Positions 18,704 to 28,460 of a stretch of DNA of 64,000 bases are shown here, piece by piece. The first letter of the stretch is position 1; each line of letters opens with the position of its first letter. This stretch comes from Streptomyces sp. A012304 (GTDB taxonomy: Bacteria > Actinomycetota > Actinomycetes > Streptomycetales > Streptomycetaceae): NCBI RefSeq assembly GCF_026008495.1, contig NZ_BQUN01000200.1:210624-274623 (forward strand), in the 5' to 3' direction. The position numbers and the translations under genes are program-made. The notes under the pieces are model-generated. The model made no database searches. It had not been told where the DNA came from and saw only the letters and a program-made list of their open reading frames with translations.

Positions 18704-21349
18704 ATGGCCGCTCTCGACGACTCCGGTCCCCGGTCGGCGTCCTGTGGCGTCGACCCCAGGGGCGATCCGATCCTGCGCGCCCGCCTCGCCCCGCCGAGGC
18801 GGCCCGCCACGTTCCTGCGCCGGGAGCGACTGCTGCGGCACCTGAGCCGGGCCCTCGGGACGCCGCTGACGATGGTCAACGGGCCGGCCGGCGCGGGAAA
18901 GACGCTGCTGGTCGCCGAATGGGCCGCCGACCTGCGGGAACCGGTCGCCTGGCTCACCGCCGACGACTCCGACCGGTCTCCCGGGATCTTCTGGGCGTAT
19001 CTGCTGGAGGCCCTGCGGTCCGCCGGGGTGCCGGTGCCCGTGGAGGTCGGCACCCCGGCGGAGGCGAGCCGGGTGGACCGCGGGATGCTGGCCCGGCTCG
19101 CCGCCGCGCTCGGCGGCCGGGACACCCCCGTCGTCCTGGTGCTGGACGAGTTCGACCGGGTGACGGCCCCCGACGTCGCGGACCAGTTGCAGTTCCTCCT
19201 GCACCATGCCGGACCGGGACTGCGGCTCGTCCTCGTCACCCGCACCGAACCCCTGCTGCCGCTGCACCGCTACCGGGCGTCCGGCGAGATGACGGAGATC
19301 CGGGACGCCGAGCTGGCCTTCACGGCCGAGGAGGCGGCGGCACTGCTGCGGACGCACGGTCTGTGCCTGGCCCCGAGCGCCGTTCGCGCCCTGGTGGAAC
19401 GCACCCGGGGCTGGGCCGCGGGCCTGAGACTGTGCGCCCTGGCCGCCCGGCGGAGCGCGGACCCGGACACCTACCTGAAGCGGTTCGAGGCCGGCCGCAG
19501 CACGGTGGCCGACTTCCTGCTGGCCGAGGTGCTCGACCGGCAGCCGCCCGCGACACAGGAGCTGCTGCTGAACATCAGCGTCCTGGAACGGTTCTGCCCG
19601 GACCTGGTGAACGCGGTGACGCTGCGCACCGACGCCGAGCCGATCCTGGCCGCGCTGCACCGCGAGAACGCGTTCGTCCAGCACCTCGACCACTCCTGGT
19701 ACTGCCTGCACCCGCTGTTCGCGGAGATCCTCCGCGCCCATCTGCGGGAACGCGCCCCCGGCCTGGAGCCCGAACTGCGCCGCCGGGCCGCCCGGTGGCT
19801 ACGGGGCTCCGGGGCGCTGCCCGAAGCGCTCGCCCAGGGCGCCGAGGCCGGCGACTGGCAGTTCACCGCCCGCGCCGTCGTCGACGACCTGGCGATCGGG
19901 CAGCTCTTCACCGGCCTGCGCTCCGACGACCTCTCCGACCTGTTCGCACGGATGAGCCCCGAGGCGAGGGGCGCTCCCGCCGACCTCGTCCGTGCCGCTC
20001 GCGAGCTGGCGCGGTGCGACCTCGACCACGGTCTGGTCCATCTGCGCCACGCCGAGGAGGACCTCGCCCGGGACGCGTCCGGCCCCGCGGCCGCCCTGCT
20101 GAGCTGCGCCCTCCTGGAAGCCCTGGCCGCCCGGCTGACCGGCTCCCCGGGCCGGGCCGAACACGCCGCCGAGACCGCGCGGCGGCTCAGACCGGATGTG
20201 CCCGCACACCTCCTCGACGAGCATCCGGAACTCACCGCCCTGCTCCTCACCCACCTGGGATCCGTCCGACTGTGGGCCGGACGGTTCGACGACGCGCGCG
20301 CCGCCCTGTCGGCCGTCGCCGGGCACCCGGGCGGCGCCGCCACCGCCCTGCCCCGGCTGGACTGCCTCGGCCACCTGGCCCTGATCGACTACCTGGACGG
20401 CCGGCCCGGCCGGGCCGAGCACAAGGCCCGCGCGGCGGCCGACGAGGCGGAACGGTACGGCCTGCCCCAGCGGTCCGGGTCCGGCATCGGCCGGCTGGTC
20501 CTGGCCGCCGTCCTCGTCGACCGCGACGAACTCGACCGCGCCCAGGCCCTCCTCGACGAGGCGACCGCCTCCCGCGCGCTCCCCGAGGACCCGGTGACGG
20601 AGGCGGGCCGGGCCATCACCCGGGGGCGTCTGCTGCTGGCCAAGGGCGACGCGCGTGCCGCGCTGAAGGCGGCGGACCCGGCCATCGCCGCGGCGGTGGC
20701 CTCGCCGTGGGCCGAGGACCACACCGCCCTGGTCGCCTCCGCCGCCCACCTGGCCCAGGGGCGGCCGGAGACGGCCGCGGAGATCCTCAGCGGCGCGGCG
20801 CGCCACCGCACGGCCTGCGCGGTCGAGGTGGCGCGGGCACGGCTCGCGGCGGGCCGCCACGGCGAGGCACTGGACCTCATCGACAGCCTGCCGGCCGACG
20901 ACCGGCCCGGTCCGGCGGTGACCGTCCGGGCCACCCTGGTACGGGCCCAGGCCCTCCACCAGGCGGGGGACGAAACGGCCGCCCGCCGACTCGTCGCCCA
21001 GGCGCTCCGTGACGCCCGGCGCGAGCGGCTGCGCCGGCCGTTCCTGGAGGCGGGCCCCTGGCTGCGCCCCCTGCTGGACGCGCCGGCCCTGCGCGGGCTG
21101 ACCGGAGGCTGGCTCACCGGCGCCCCCTCGCCGCGACCGGCACCGCCGCCGCTCGTGGAGGAGCTGAGCGGACGCGAGCGCGACGTGCTGCGCCGGCTGG
21201 CGCAGACCATGTCGGCACAGGAGATCGCGGCCGACCTGTGCGTGTCCGTGAACACGGTGAAGACCCACCTCAAGAGCGCCTACCGAAAGCTGGCCGTCGG
21301 CCGGCGCGGCGACGCGGTGCGCCGGGCGCGCGAACTGGGGCTGTTGTGA
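18704..21349 (+). CDS. MalT/LuxR-type ATP-binding transcriptional regulator
   Basis: Large regulator, 881 residues from ATG 18704; an in-frame GTG at 18590 would add 38 residues of low-complexity sequence. Walker A is GPAGAGKT (about 61-68) and Walker B is VVLVLDEFDRV. A long helical repeat region resembles the MalT/LAL tetratricopeptide-like sensor. The C-terminal LuxR helix-turn-helix (about 820-880) reads LSGRERDVLRRLAQ with VNTVKTHLKSAYRKL. It diverges from hypX across a 264-bp gap, so control of the hydrogenase accessory operon is possible but not shown. Signal unknown. Confidence 0.88.
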   Translation: MAALDDSGPRSASCGVDPRGDPILRARLAPPRRPATFLRRERLLRHLSRALGTPLTMVNGPAGAGKTLLVAEWAADLREPVAWLTADDSDRSPGIFWAYLLEALRSAGVPVPVEVGTPAEASRVDRGMLARLAAALGGRDTPVVLVLDEFDRVTAPDVADQLQFLLHHAGPGLRLVLVTRTEPLLPLHRYRASGEMTEIRDAELAFTAEEAAALLRTHGLCLAPSAVRALVERTRGWAAGLRLCALAARRSADPDTYLKRFEAGRSTVADFLLAEVLDRQPPATQELLLNISVLERFCPDLVNAVTLRTDAEPILAALHRENAFVQHLDHSWYCLHPLFAEILRAHLRERAPGLEPELRRRAARWLRGSGALPEALAQGAEAGDWQFTARAVVDDLAIGQLFTGLRSDDLSDLFARMSPEARGAPADLVRAARELARCDLDHGLVHLRHAEEDLARDASGPAAALLSCALLEALAARLTGSPGRAEHAAETARRLRPDVPAHLLDEHPELTALLLTHLGSVRLWAGRFDDARAALSAVAGHPGGAATALPRLDCLGHLALIDYLDGRPGRAEHKARAAADEAERYGLPQRSGSGIGRLVLAAVLVDRDELDRAQALLDEATASRALPEDPVTEAGRAITRGRLLLAKGDARAALKAADPAIAAAVASPWAEDHTALVASAAHLAQGRPETAAEILSGAARHRTACAVEVARARLAAGRHGEALDLIDSLPADDRPGPAVTVRATLVRAQALHQAGDETAARRLVAQALRDARRERLRRPFLEAGPWLRPLLDAPALRGLTGGWLTGAPSPRPAPPPLVEELSGRERDVLRRLAQTMSAQEIAADLCVSVNTVKTHLKSAYRKLAVGRRGDAVRRARELGLL

Positions 21350-21532
21350 GCCACCGGCGTGTGCGTCGCGGCCGCTGTGAGCCACCGGCGCGCACCTCAC
21401 CCTCCCGGCGCGGGTTCACCTCTGCCGGGTGAAGGCGGGCCACCTGGCAGGGCGGACCATCGCAGGGAAGGGCGCACGAACGCGGTAACGACGCACCCGG
21501 CCCGCCCCAGGCCGTCCTCGGGAGAGCAGCTC

Positions 21533-21730
21533 ATGCGCTACGAGATCCGCGTCGACGGACATATGTCGGAGACGCTGGCCAAAGCCTTCCCTGAGCTGGA
21601 CCACGTGGTCATGTCCGGTCAGACGATCCTGTACGGCCCGGTCGTCGACGAGGCGCACCTGTACGGGCTGCTGGCCCGCTGCCGATCGCTGGGCCTGCGG
21701 GTGGTGGAGATGCGCCAGGCGCCGGAGTGA
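21533..21730 (+). CDS. Small conserved Streptomyces protein
   Basis: 65 residues from ATG 21533, with GGGAGAG about 9 bases upstream. The sequence reads as one compact alpha/beta unit: MRYEIRVDGHMSETLAKAF, then DHVVMSGQTILYGPV and LYGLLARCRSLGLRVVEMR. No Cys motif or membrane span. I recognise the pattern as common in Streptomyces, often beside small DUF7144-type membrane proteins as here, but know no function. Confidence 0.78.
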   Translation: MRYEIRVDGHMSETLAKAFPELDHVVMSGQTILYGPVVDEAHLYGLLARCRSLGLRVVEMRQAPE

Positions 21731-21886
21731 CCCTCTCCCACCGCCGAGATCACCGCGGCCGGCACCGGCACCACGCTCACCCGTCCCGGGTGAGGCGGCC
21801 CGGCCCCCGCCGCGGCCACGGTGGGCGGGAGACACCTCACCTCCGGTCGCCGAGCGCACCGGACGAGACCGAAACGAGGCAGCAGG

Positions 21887-22300
21887 ATGACATCGACCAC
21901 CACGCGCACCCACACCGCGAGGCGGGAGTGGGCCACCGGCCTGACGATCTTCGCGGCCGTCATGCTCATGATCGCCGGCATCCTCGACATCCTGCGGGGC
22001 ATCGCGGCGATCGCCGAGGACGACGTCTTCCTCACCACCCGCGACTACGTCTTCGAGTTCGACCTCACCGGCTGGGGCTGGATCCATCTCTTCCTGGGCG
22101 TCGCCGCGCTGATCATCAGCTTCGGGCTGTTCCAGGCGTCCCTGTGGGCACGCGTCGCCGGCGTGGCCGTGGCGGGGCTCGTCATCATCGCGAACTTCCT
22201 CTCCCTGCCGTACTACCCGGTCTGGTCGGTCGTGATGATCGCGATCTCCGGGTTCGTCATCTGGGCGCTGTGCACCGTGCGCAGGGAAGAGCCCTTCTGA
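21887..22300 (+). CDS. DUF7144-type four-span membrane protein
   Basis: 137 residues from ATG 21887 (GAGGCAGCAGG upstream). Four hydrophobic spans are clear: GLTIFAAVMLMIAGILDIL, GWIHLFLGVAALIISFGL, VAGVAVAGLVIIANFL and VWSVVMIAISGFVIWAL. A conserved W-x-W-I-H segment precedes span 2. This layout matches the small membrane family I know as DUF7144, common in actinobacteria and often induced under stress. Function unknown. Confidence 0.85.
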   Translation: MTSTTTRTHTARREWATGLTIFAAVMLMIAGILDILRGIAAIAEDDVFLTTRDYVFEFDLTGWGWIHLFLGVAALIISFGLFQASLWARVAGVAVAGLVIIANFLSLPYYPVWSVVMIAISGFVIWALCTVRREEPF

Positions 22301-22423
22301 CCGTTCGGGCAGGAGGCCGACGGCGACAGGACGCAAGGAGACCGGCGGCGCCACGATTGAAGCGGGAACCGCACGGTACTCCTGAATCGTCCGCCGCCCA
22401 GGCCCCGCAGGTGAGGAGGCTCC

Positions 22424-24802
22424 ATGACCGAGCCGATCCGCCTCACCTGGGAATACGAGGGGTACGCCGCCACCCAGGAGCGGCTGCGGGAATCGCTGTG
22501 CACCCTGGGCAACGGCTACTTCGCCACCCGCGGCGCGCTCCCCGAGTGCGTCGCGGACGAGGTGCACTACCCGGGCACCTACGCCGCGGGCGTCTACAAC
22601 CGGCTCACCTCCGAGGTGGCCGGGCGCCGGGTCGAGAACGAGGACATGGTCAACCTGCCGAACTGGCTGCCGCTGCGTTTCCGCCTGCCCGGCCAGGACT
22701 GGATCACGCCCGACACCGCGACGGTGCTCGAACACCGCCTGGTGCTGCACCCGCCCTCGGGCCGGCTGGAGCGCCGGACGCGGTTCGCGCTCGGCGACGG
22801 ACGCGCGCTGTCGGTGCGCCAGCAGCGGCTGGTGCACATGGGCGACCCCCACCTCGCCGCCCTGCGCACCGAGTTCACGGCCGACGGCTTCGGCGGCGAC
22901 CTGGAGGTGGAGGCGGCGCTCGACGGAGGCGTCACCAACGCCGGCGTGCCGCGCTACCACGACCTGGACGGCCGTCACCTCACCCATGTGCACACCGGTG
23001 ACACGGACTCCGGCACGGTGTGGCTGCGCTGCCGCACCCGGACCTCCGACATCCGGATCGGTCTGGCCGGCCGGCTCACCGCCGACGCGCCCGTCACCGT
23101 CCAGCACACCCCTCCGCGCGCCGTCCAGCGGCTGTACCTCCCGCTCGTCGCCGGCCGGACCGTGACCGTCGACAAGACCGTCGCCCTGCACACCTCCCAC
23201 GACCCGGCGATCAGCGATCCGCTGCACGCCGCCGTCGACCGAGTGGACGCCGCCCCCGGCTTCGACGAGCTGCTGGAGTCGCACATCACCGCCTGGGACC
23301 AGCTCTGGCGCCGGGCCGAGCTGGACGTGCCCGGCGAGTCGGGCCGGATCCTCCGGCTGCACCTCTTCCACCTCCTGCAGACGCTGTCCCCGCACACCGC
23401 CGGCCTCGACGTCGGCGTGCCGGCCCGCGGACTGCACGGGGAGGCCTACCGGGGCCATGTCTTCTGGGACGAGCTGTTCGTCCTGCCCTATCTGAACCTG
23501 CACCTGCCCGAGGTCTCCCGCGCCCTGCTGGACTACCGCCACCGGCGTCTGGAACCCGCGTGCGCCGCGGCCCGCGAGACCGGCCGCAGAGGGGCGATGT
23601 ACCCCTGGCAGAGCGGCAGCGACGGCCGGGAGGAGACCCAGCGGCTGCATCTCAACCCCCGTTCGGGCCGCTGGCTGCCCGACCACTCCCGGCTCCAGCA
23701 CCACGTCGGCTCGGCGATCGCGTACAACGTGTGGCGGTACTGCGAGGCCGCCGGCGACATCGAGTTCCTGCACACCAAGGGCGCGGAGATGCTGCTGCAG
23801 ATCGCCCGCTTCTGGGCGGACTCGGCGGTCTACGACGAGCGGCTCGGCCGGCACCGCATCCGCGGCGTGGTCGGCCCCGACGAGTACCACGACGCCTATC
23901 CCGGCGCCCTGGGGCCCGGCCTCGACGACAACACGTACACCAACGTCATGGCCGCCTGGGTGCTCGCCCGCGCGCTCGACCTGCTCGGCACGCTCCCCGA
24001 GCCGCGCCGCCGTGAACTCGTCGAATGGACGGGGCTCGACGGCGGTGAGCTGGAGCACTGGGACGACGTCTCCCGCACTCTCCACGTGCCCTTCCACGCG
24101 GGGGTGGTCAGCCAGTTCGACGGGTACGGCGAGCTGGCGGAGCTCGACTGGGAGGGATACCGGCAGCGCTATGGCGACATCCGGCGCCTGGACCGGATCC
24201 TGGAGGCCGAGGGCGACACCGTCAACCGCTACCAGGCCTCCAAGCAGGCCGACGTCCTGATGCTCGGCTACCTGTTCTCACCGGCCGTGCTGCGGGGCCT
24301 CTTCGACCGGTTGCGGGTGCCGATGGACGACGACGTGTGGCGGCGCACCGTCGACTACTACCTGCACCGCACCAGCCACGGCTCCACACTCAGCGGCATC
24401 GTCCACGGCTGGGTCCTGGCCCGGGCCCGGCGGGCGGAGGCATGGAAGTTCTGCCAGGAGGCCCTCCAGGGCGACATCGCCGACGTGCAGGGCGGCACCA
24501 CCGGTGAGGGCATCCACCTGGGCGCCATGGCCGGCACCTGCGACCTCGTGCAGCGCGGACTCACCGGCCTGGAGGCCAGGGACGGCGCCCTGTGGCTGGA
24601 TCCGGTGCCGCTGCCCGAGCTGTCCTCGTACTGCTTCACCTTGCAGTACCACGGCAACTGGGGCGTCCGGCTGCGGCTGGAGCGACTGCACCTGGAGATC
24701 GCCGTACCGGCCTCCGACCCCTCGCCGATCGACGTCCGCCTGCCCGGCCGCGGGGTCGGTGTGCAGCCGGGCGAGACATGCCGGGTGCTGCTGCCGGAGT
24801 GA
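22424..24802 (+). CDS. Glycoside hydrolase family 65 protein (trehalose/maltose/kojibiose phosphorylase-like)
   Basis: 792 residues from ATG 22424 with GTGAGGAGG upstream. The three GH65 regions are present: an N-terminal beta-sandwich (about 1-260, TLGNGYFATRGALPE), an (alpha/alpha)6 barrel (about 320-690) and a short C-terminal jelly roll. The barrel holds FWDELFVLPYL and the catalytic-acid motif GPDEYHD (Glu487). KQADVLMLGYL and RTSHGSTLS fit the phosphate-binding region of phosphorylases. No beta-phosphoglucomutase gene is adjacent, so whether it is a phosphorylase or a hydrolase, and its disaccharide, cannot be decided. Confidence 0.9.
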   Translation: MTEPIRLTWEYEGYAATQERLRESLCTLGNGYFATRGALPECVADEVHYPGTYAAGVYNRLTSEVAGRRVENEDMVNLPNWLPLRFRLPGQDWITPDTATVLEHRLVLHPPSGRLERRTRFALGDGRALSVRQQRLVHMGDPHLAALRTEFTADGFGGDLEVEAALDGGVTNAGVPRYHDLDGRHLTHVHTGDTDSGTVWLRCRTRTSDIRIGLAGRLTADAPVTVQHTPPRAVQRLYLPLVAGRTVTVDKTVALHTSHDPAISDPLHAAVDRVDAAPGFDELLESHITAWDQLWRRAELDVPGESGRILRLHLFHLLQTLSPHTAGLDVGVPARGLHGEAYRGHVFWDELFVLPYLNLHLPEVSRALLDYRHRRLEPACAAARETGRRGAMYPWQSGSDGREETQRLHLNPRSGRWLPDHSRLQHHVGSAIAYNVWRYCEAAGDIEFLHTKGAEMLLQIARFWADSAVYDERLGRHRIRGVVGPDEYHDAYPGALGPGLDDNTYTNVMAAWVLARALDLLGTLPEPRRRELVEWTGLDGGELEHWDDVSRTLHVPFHAGVVSQFDGYGELAELDWEGYRQRYGDIRRLDRILEAEGDTVNRYQASKQADVLMLGYLFSPAVLRGLFDRLRVPMDDDVWRRTVDYYLHRTSHGSTLSGIVHGWVLARARRAEAWKFCQEALQGDIADVQGGTTGEGIHLGAMAGTCDLVQRGLTGLEARDGALWLDPVPLPELSSYCFTLQYHGNWGVRLRLERLHLEIAVPASDPSPIDVRLPGRGVGVQPGETCRVLLPE

Positions 24803-24836
24803 CGGCGGTTTCCCAGCTCGTTGGGGCCCGGCCGCG

Positions 24837-25724
24837 TCAGTCGTGCGGGACGACGGCGACCGGGCACGGCACATGGTGCAGTGCCGCGTGTGCGACCGGC
24901 CCCAGCTTCCAGGTGTGCCGGGAGACGTGCCGTCGGCGCCCCACGACGGTGAGCCGGCCGCGCACGGCGGCGGACAGCAGCACCTGCGTGGCCGGACCGG
25001 TCGTGACCTGCTCCACGACGGGCACACCGGGGAACCGCTCCCGCCACGGGCCCAGCACGGCGGCCAGCAGACCGCGTTCCCGCTCCTCCCTGCGGCGATC
25101 GGCGTCCTCGACGGACGCCTGCTGGGCGGGGGACACGAGCAGGGACGACTGAAGGGCCCGCACGGCCCGCACCCGCAGGCCGTGCGCCCGGGCGGCGGTG
25201 AGCGCGAACTCCAGCAGCGGGCCGGACGCCGGACCCGGCTCGGACAGCCCCACCACGATCTCGTCCCGCCCGGCGGCCGCGGGGTGGTCGGGGCCCGCCT
25301 CGACGACGGGGTCGCCGGCCCGCACGGTCACCGCCGGACAGGGCGCCACGCCGAGGACGCGCAGGCTGATGGAGCCGAGCAGGAAGCTCGCCACGGAACC
25401 GTGCCCGCGGGAGCCGAGGACGAGCACGGCCGCGCTCTCACCGCGGTCCAGGAGGGCCCGCGCGGCGGGAACGTCCACCAGTTCCGTGGACAGCGCGAGA
25501 TCGCCGTGGCGGTCCAGCAGCTCCCCGGCGGTCCGCCGCAGCACGGTCCGCCCGTACTGCTTGCCGTGCGGCTCCTCGGCGTCGGGCACGTCGAAGGGCT
25601 GGGTGGTCCAGGAGTGCAGCAGCAGGAGCGGCAGGGGCCGTTCCGCGGCCTCGTGGGCGGCCCACCACGCGGCCGTCAGGCTCGCGGCGGAGCCGTCGAG
25701 TCCGACGACGACAGGTCCGGTCAT
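24837..25724 (-). CDS. Universal stress protein, two UspA domains
   Basis: 295 residues from ATG 25724, with GGAGG eight bases upstream. Domain 1 (about 3-140) starts PVVVGLDGSAAS and ends with the ATP-binding motif GSRGHGSVASFLLGSIS. Domain 2 (about 150-295) starts EIVVGLSEPG and ends VVGRRRHVSRHTWKLGPVA, a weaker form of the same motif, so only domain 1 may bind ATP well. Tandem Usp proteins of this size are common in actinobacteria under hypoxia and stationary phase. The open frame extends further upstream but lacks family similarity there. Confidence 0.92.
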   Translation of the reverse strand: MTGPVVVGLDGSAASLTAAWWAAHEAAERPLPLLLLHSWTTQPFDVPDAEEPHGKQYGRTVLRRTAGELLDRHGDLALSTELVDVPAARALLDRGESAAVLVLGSRGHGSVASFLLGSISLRVLGVAPCPAVTVRAGDPVVEAGPDHPAAAGRDEIVVGLSEPGPASGPLLEFALTAARAHGLRVRAVRALQSSLLVSPAQQASVEDADRRREERERGLLAAVLGPWRERFPGVPVVEQVTTGPATQVLLSAAVRGRLTVVGRRRHVSRHTWKLGPVAHAALHHVPCPVAVVPHD

Positions 25725-25822
25725 GGCGCACCTCCGGTGTCGGCACGACAGCCGAGCGGGGACTCGGCCGCCGTGTGTGTCCCCCTTCCAGAGTCGGACC
25801 CCGGTGTCCGGGACGCAGACCG

Positions 25823-26077
25823 TCAGCGCCAGCCGAACCGGCGGTCCACGACCGCCGCGAACTCCTCCAGGGTCAGCACCGAGTCCCCGTTCTGGTCGGC
25901 GGCGTCGAACAGGGCGGAGGAGGCGTCGGCGTCCCCCAGCGCCCAGAACGGCAGGTCCCCGGACGCGGCCAGGGACGGGCCCTTCGTCCGCAGGGCGGTG
26001 ATCACCTCTTCCCGCGTCAGTGTGCCGTTCTGATCGAGGTCGAGCGCCTCGAACAGTTTCCGCGCCTTCTCGCTCAT
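25823..26077 (-). CDS. EF-hand calcium-binding protein
   Basis: 84 residues from ATG 26077; a GTG directly before it is also possible. Two EF-hand loops are visible: DLDQNGTLTREE (about 13-24), canonical at positions 1, 3, 5 and 12, and DQNGDSVLTLEE (about 60-71), with Ser instead of Gly at position 6. No signal peptide or span, so it is a cytoplasmic calmodulin-like protein. It lies downstream of a PP2C phosphatase gene on the same strand and upstream of the stress-protein gene. Partners unknown. Confidence 0.87.
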   Translation of the reverse strand: MSEKARKLFEALDLDQNGTLTREEVITALRTKGPSLAASGDLPFWALGDADASSALFDAADQNGDSVLTLEEFAAVVDRRFGWR

Positions 26078-26089
26078 CACATGGCCCCG

Positions 26090-26110
26090 TTTCTGCTCGG
26101 TTTCTGCTCG
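26090..26110. repeat. Tandem 10-bp repeat upstream of EF-hand gene
   Basis: TTTCTGCTCG occurs twice (26090-26099 and 26101-26110), 13-33 bp upstream of the EF-hand start codon, and is followed by the 16-bp palindrome CCGGCCCGCGGGCCGG at 26111-26126. The palindrome may end the phosphatase transcript. The direct repeat could be a regulator site or chance. Confidence 0.4.
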
Positions 26111-26193
26111 CCGGCCCGCGGGCCGGCCGATCCGGCTCGGTCACGAACGAGAACGCATGTCCGTCCGCCCCGGTTCCCCCGCCCGCCGTCCGT

Positions 26194-28257
26194 CTACACG
26201 GCCCGGGCGACGAGGAGGGCCACGTCGTCATGATCGTCGGGATGCCGCAGGCCGTACAGGAGGAGGTCACAGGTCTGCTCCAGGGGCCGGGCGGGTTCGT
26301 CGAGGAAGCTGAGGAGCACGTTCAGACGGTCGTCGATGGAATGGTGGCGGGTCTCGACGAGACCGTCGGTGTAGAGGACCAGCAGATCACCGGGGCCGAG
26401 ATCGGCGGTGGTGGTCTCGAAGGGGATGCCGCCGACGCCGAGCGGCGCTCCGGGAGGCAGGTCGAGCAGCCCGGGGGCGCGGTCCGGACCGGCCAGGGCG
26501 GGCGGCATGTGGCCCGCGTTGGCGATGCGGCACCGCCCTGTACGCGGGTCGTACACCGCGTACAGACAGGTCACGATGTAGTGCTCCAGGTCGCAGGTGA
26601 TCCGGTCCAGGTGCTGGAGCACCGCGCCCGGATCGAGGTCGAGGTCCGCGTAGGCACAGGTGGCGGTGCGCAGCCGGCCCATGGTGGCGGCCGCGTCGAT
26701 GCCGTTGCCCATGACGTCGCCGACGACCAGGGCCGTCCGGTCGTCGGCCAGCGGGATCACGTCGTACCAGTCGCCGCCGACCTCGCTGGTGGCCTGGGCG
26801 GGCTGGTAGCGGGAGGCCAGCTCCAGGCCGGTGTGCCGGGGCGGGTGGTCGGGCAGCAGACTGCGCTGGAGGGTCAGGGCGGTGTTGCGCACGCTCTGGA
26901 ACCAGCGGGCGTTGTCGATGGCCACGGCGGTGCGGCTGGCCAGCTCACTGGCGAGAATCACGTCGTCCTCGTCGAACGGCAGCGGGTTGCGGGTGCGCTT
27001 GAGGTCCAGGGCGCCGATCACCTCGCCGTGCGCGGTCAACGGGACCGCGAGGTAGGAGTGCACACCGGCCCGGGCCAGGAGCGCGCCCGCCTCGGCGTCC
27101 CGGGCGATGCGCGGCAGATCGCGGTCCCCGACGTGGCGCACCAGGATCGGCCGTCCGGTGTGCACGCACAGGGTGACCAGGCGGTCACCCCCGTACGCCG
27201 CGAGGTCGCCGGGCGGATCGGCGGCGCGCAGCGCCACCGTCGGGTGGGCCGCCTTCAGGGCGAGCGAGCGGAACAGCTCCGGCCCGTTGTCGGGCCGGCG
27301 CGCGCGGCGGCAGGCCAGCGCCGAGTCGAGCACGTCCACGGCGACCACGTCGGCCAGCTGCGGAACGGCGATGTCGGCCAGCTCGCGGGCGGTCTGCTCC
27401 ACCTCCAGCGTGGTGCCGACGCGGGTGGAGGCGTCGGCGATCAGGGCGAGGCGCCGCCGGGCCCGGTCGGCCTCACCGGCCGCGCGGTGCCGTTCGGTGA
27501 CGTCCACGACCGAGGTCGCCGCGCCCAGGACCCGTCCGCCGGGGTCCTCAAGCCGGTAGAAGGAGAGCGACCAGGCGTGCTCGTGGTCGGGATCGGTGGG
27601 CGGGCGGCCCACGTGGTACTGGTCGAGCAGCGGTGTGCCGGTGGTGAGCACCTGGCGCAGCGCGGACTCGATGGTCTCCACGTCGGGCAGCGGCAGGGTC
27701 TCCCGCAGCCCGCGGCCCACGTGATCCTCGGCGGGGATGCCGTCGATGCGCTCCAGCGCCGGGTTGACCAGGAGGTAGCGCAGGTCGGGGTCGAGCAGCG
27801 CCAGCCCGATCGGGGACTGGTTGATCAGCCGCTCGCACAGCGCGAGGTCGGTCTCGACGCGCTGGAGCAGGGCGTGGTCGGCCGCGATGCCCAGGGCGTA
27901 GACGTCGCCGAGGTCGTCCTGGAGCCGCATGTTGCGGAACTCCATCAGGCGGCTGCTGCCGTCCTTGTGCCGGATGGGGAAGGCGCCCGCCCAGCTCCGG
28001 CCCGTCTCCAGCACCTCCGCGAACAGCCGCACCACGGCCTGGAGGTGCTCGGGGTGGATGAACAGGCGCGCCGCGTACTTGCCGAGAGCCTCCTGCGCGG
28101 AGTATCCGAACAGCTCCTGCGCCTGCGGGGTCCAGAACACGATGCGTCCGTCGGCGTCGACGACCATCGCGGACACGCTCAGCACGTCCAGCAGACCGGT
28201 GGGCGGAGGCGAATCGGAGCCGTACTCGTCGTCCGACCGGAGGGATTCGGCTGTCAT
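26194..28257 (-). CDS. PAS-PAS-GAF-PP2C (SpoIIE/RsbU-type) serine phosphatase
   Basis: 687 residues from ATG 28257, with a strong GGAGGAGG site. First PAS at about 20-130 (SAMVVDADGRIVFWTPQAQELFGYS), second PAS at about 140-260 (SPIGLALLDPDLRYLLVNPA), GAF at about 290-440 (GVHSYLAVPLTAHGEVIG). The C-terminal PP2C/SpoIIE domain has the metal-site motifs VGGDWYDV, GDVMGNGIDAA and LYTDGLVE. Such proteins dephosphorylate anti-anti-sigma factors in response to a signal. No sigma, anti-sigma or anti-anti-sigma gene is adjacent, so the target must lie elsewhere. Confidence 0.93.
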   Translation of the reverse strand: MTAESLRSDDEYGSDSPPPTGLLDVLSVSAMVVDADGRIVFWTPQAQELFGYSAQEALGKYAARLFIHPEHLQAVVRLFAEVLETGRSWAGAFPIRHKDGSSRLMEFRNMRLQDDLGDVYALGIAADHALLQRVETDLALCERLINQSPIGLALLDPDLRYLLVNPALERIDGIPAEDHVGRGLRETLPLPDVETIESALRQVLTTGTPLLDQYHVGRPPTDPDHEHAWSLSFYRLEDPGGRVLGAATSVVDVTERHRAAGEADRARRRLALIADASTRVGTTLEVEQTARELADIAVPQLADVVAVDVLDSALACRRARRPDNGPELFRSLALKAAHPTVALRAADPPGDLAAYGGDRLVTLCVHTGRPILVRHVGDRDLPRIARDAEAGALLARAGVHSYLAVPLTAHGEVIGALDLKRTRNPLPFDEDDVILASELASRTAVAIDNARWFQSVRNTALTLQRSLLPDHPPRHTGLELASRYQPAQATSEVGGDWYDVIPLADDRTALVVGDVMGNGIDAAATMGRLRTATCAYADLDLDPGAVLQHLDRITCDLEHYIVTCLYAVYDPRTGRCRIANAGHMPPALAGPDRAPGLLDLPPGAPLGVGGIPFETTTADLGPGDLLVLYTDGLVETRHHSIDDRLNVLLSFLDEPARPLEQTCDLLLYGLRHPDDHDDVALLVARAV

Positions 28258-28400
28258 CGCGGATCCTCCTCCACCGTTCGGTGGCCGTGCCGGCTTTCAC
28301 CGACAGCGCTCCGCTCCCGGGTTTCCGGCCTCCGGCACTTCCATGCTGCCTCCGGCCGGGGCAGTCCGGAAGCGGGGCGGGCACCGGCGGCGGACCGGCG

Positions 28401-28425
28401 GGGCCCGGCCAGTCCGGCCGGGCCC
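28401..28425 (-). terminator. Hairpin terminator of the tetR gene
   Basis: Perfect 10-bp inverted repeat, GGGCCCGGCC with GGCCGGGCCC, and a 5-base loop, 36 bp beyond the TetR stop codon on the minus strand. Confidence 0.7.
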
Positions 28426-28460
28426 GCAGATCACCGTACGAACCCGGTCTCCCGCACCCG

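Noticed and set aside
26111..26126. 16-bp palindrome CCGGCCCGCGGGCCGG as an operator
   Set aside because: Its GC-only composition and position after the phosphatase stop fit a terminator-type structure or chance in 72 percent GC DNA better.
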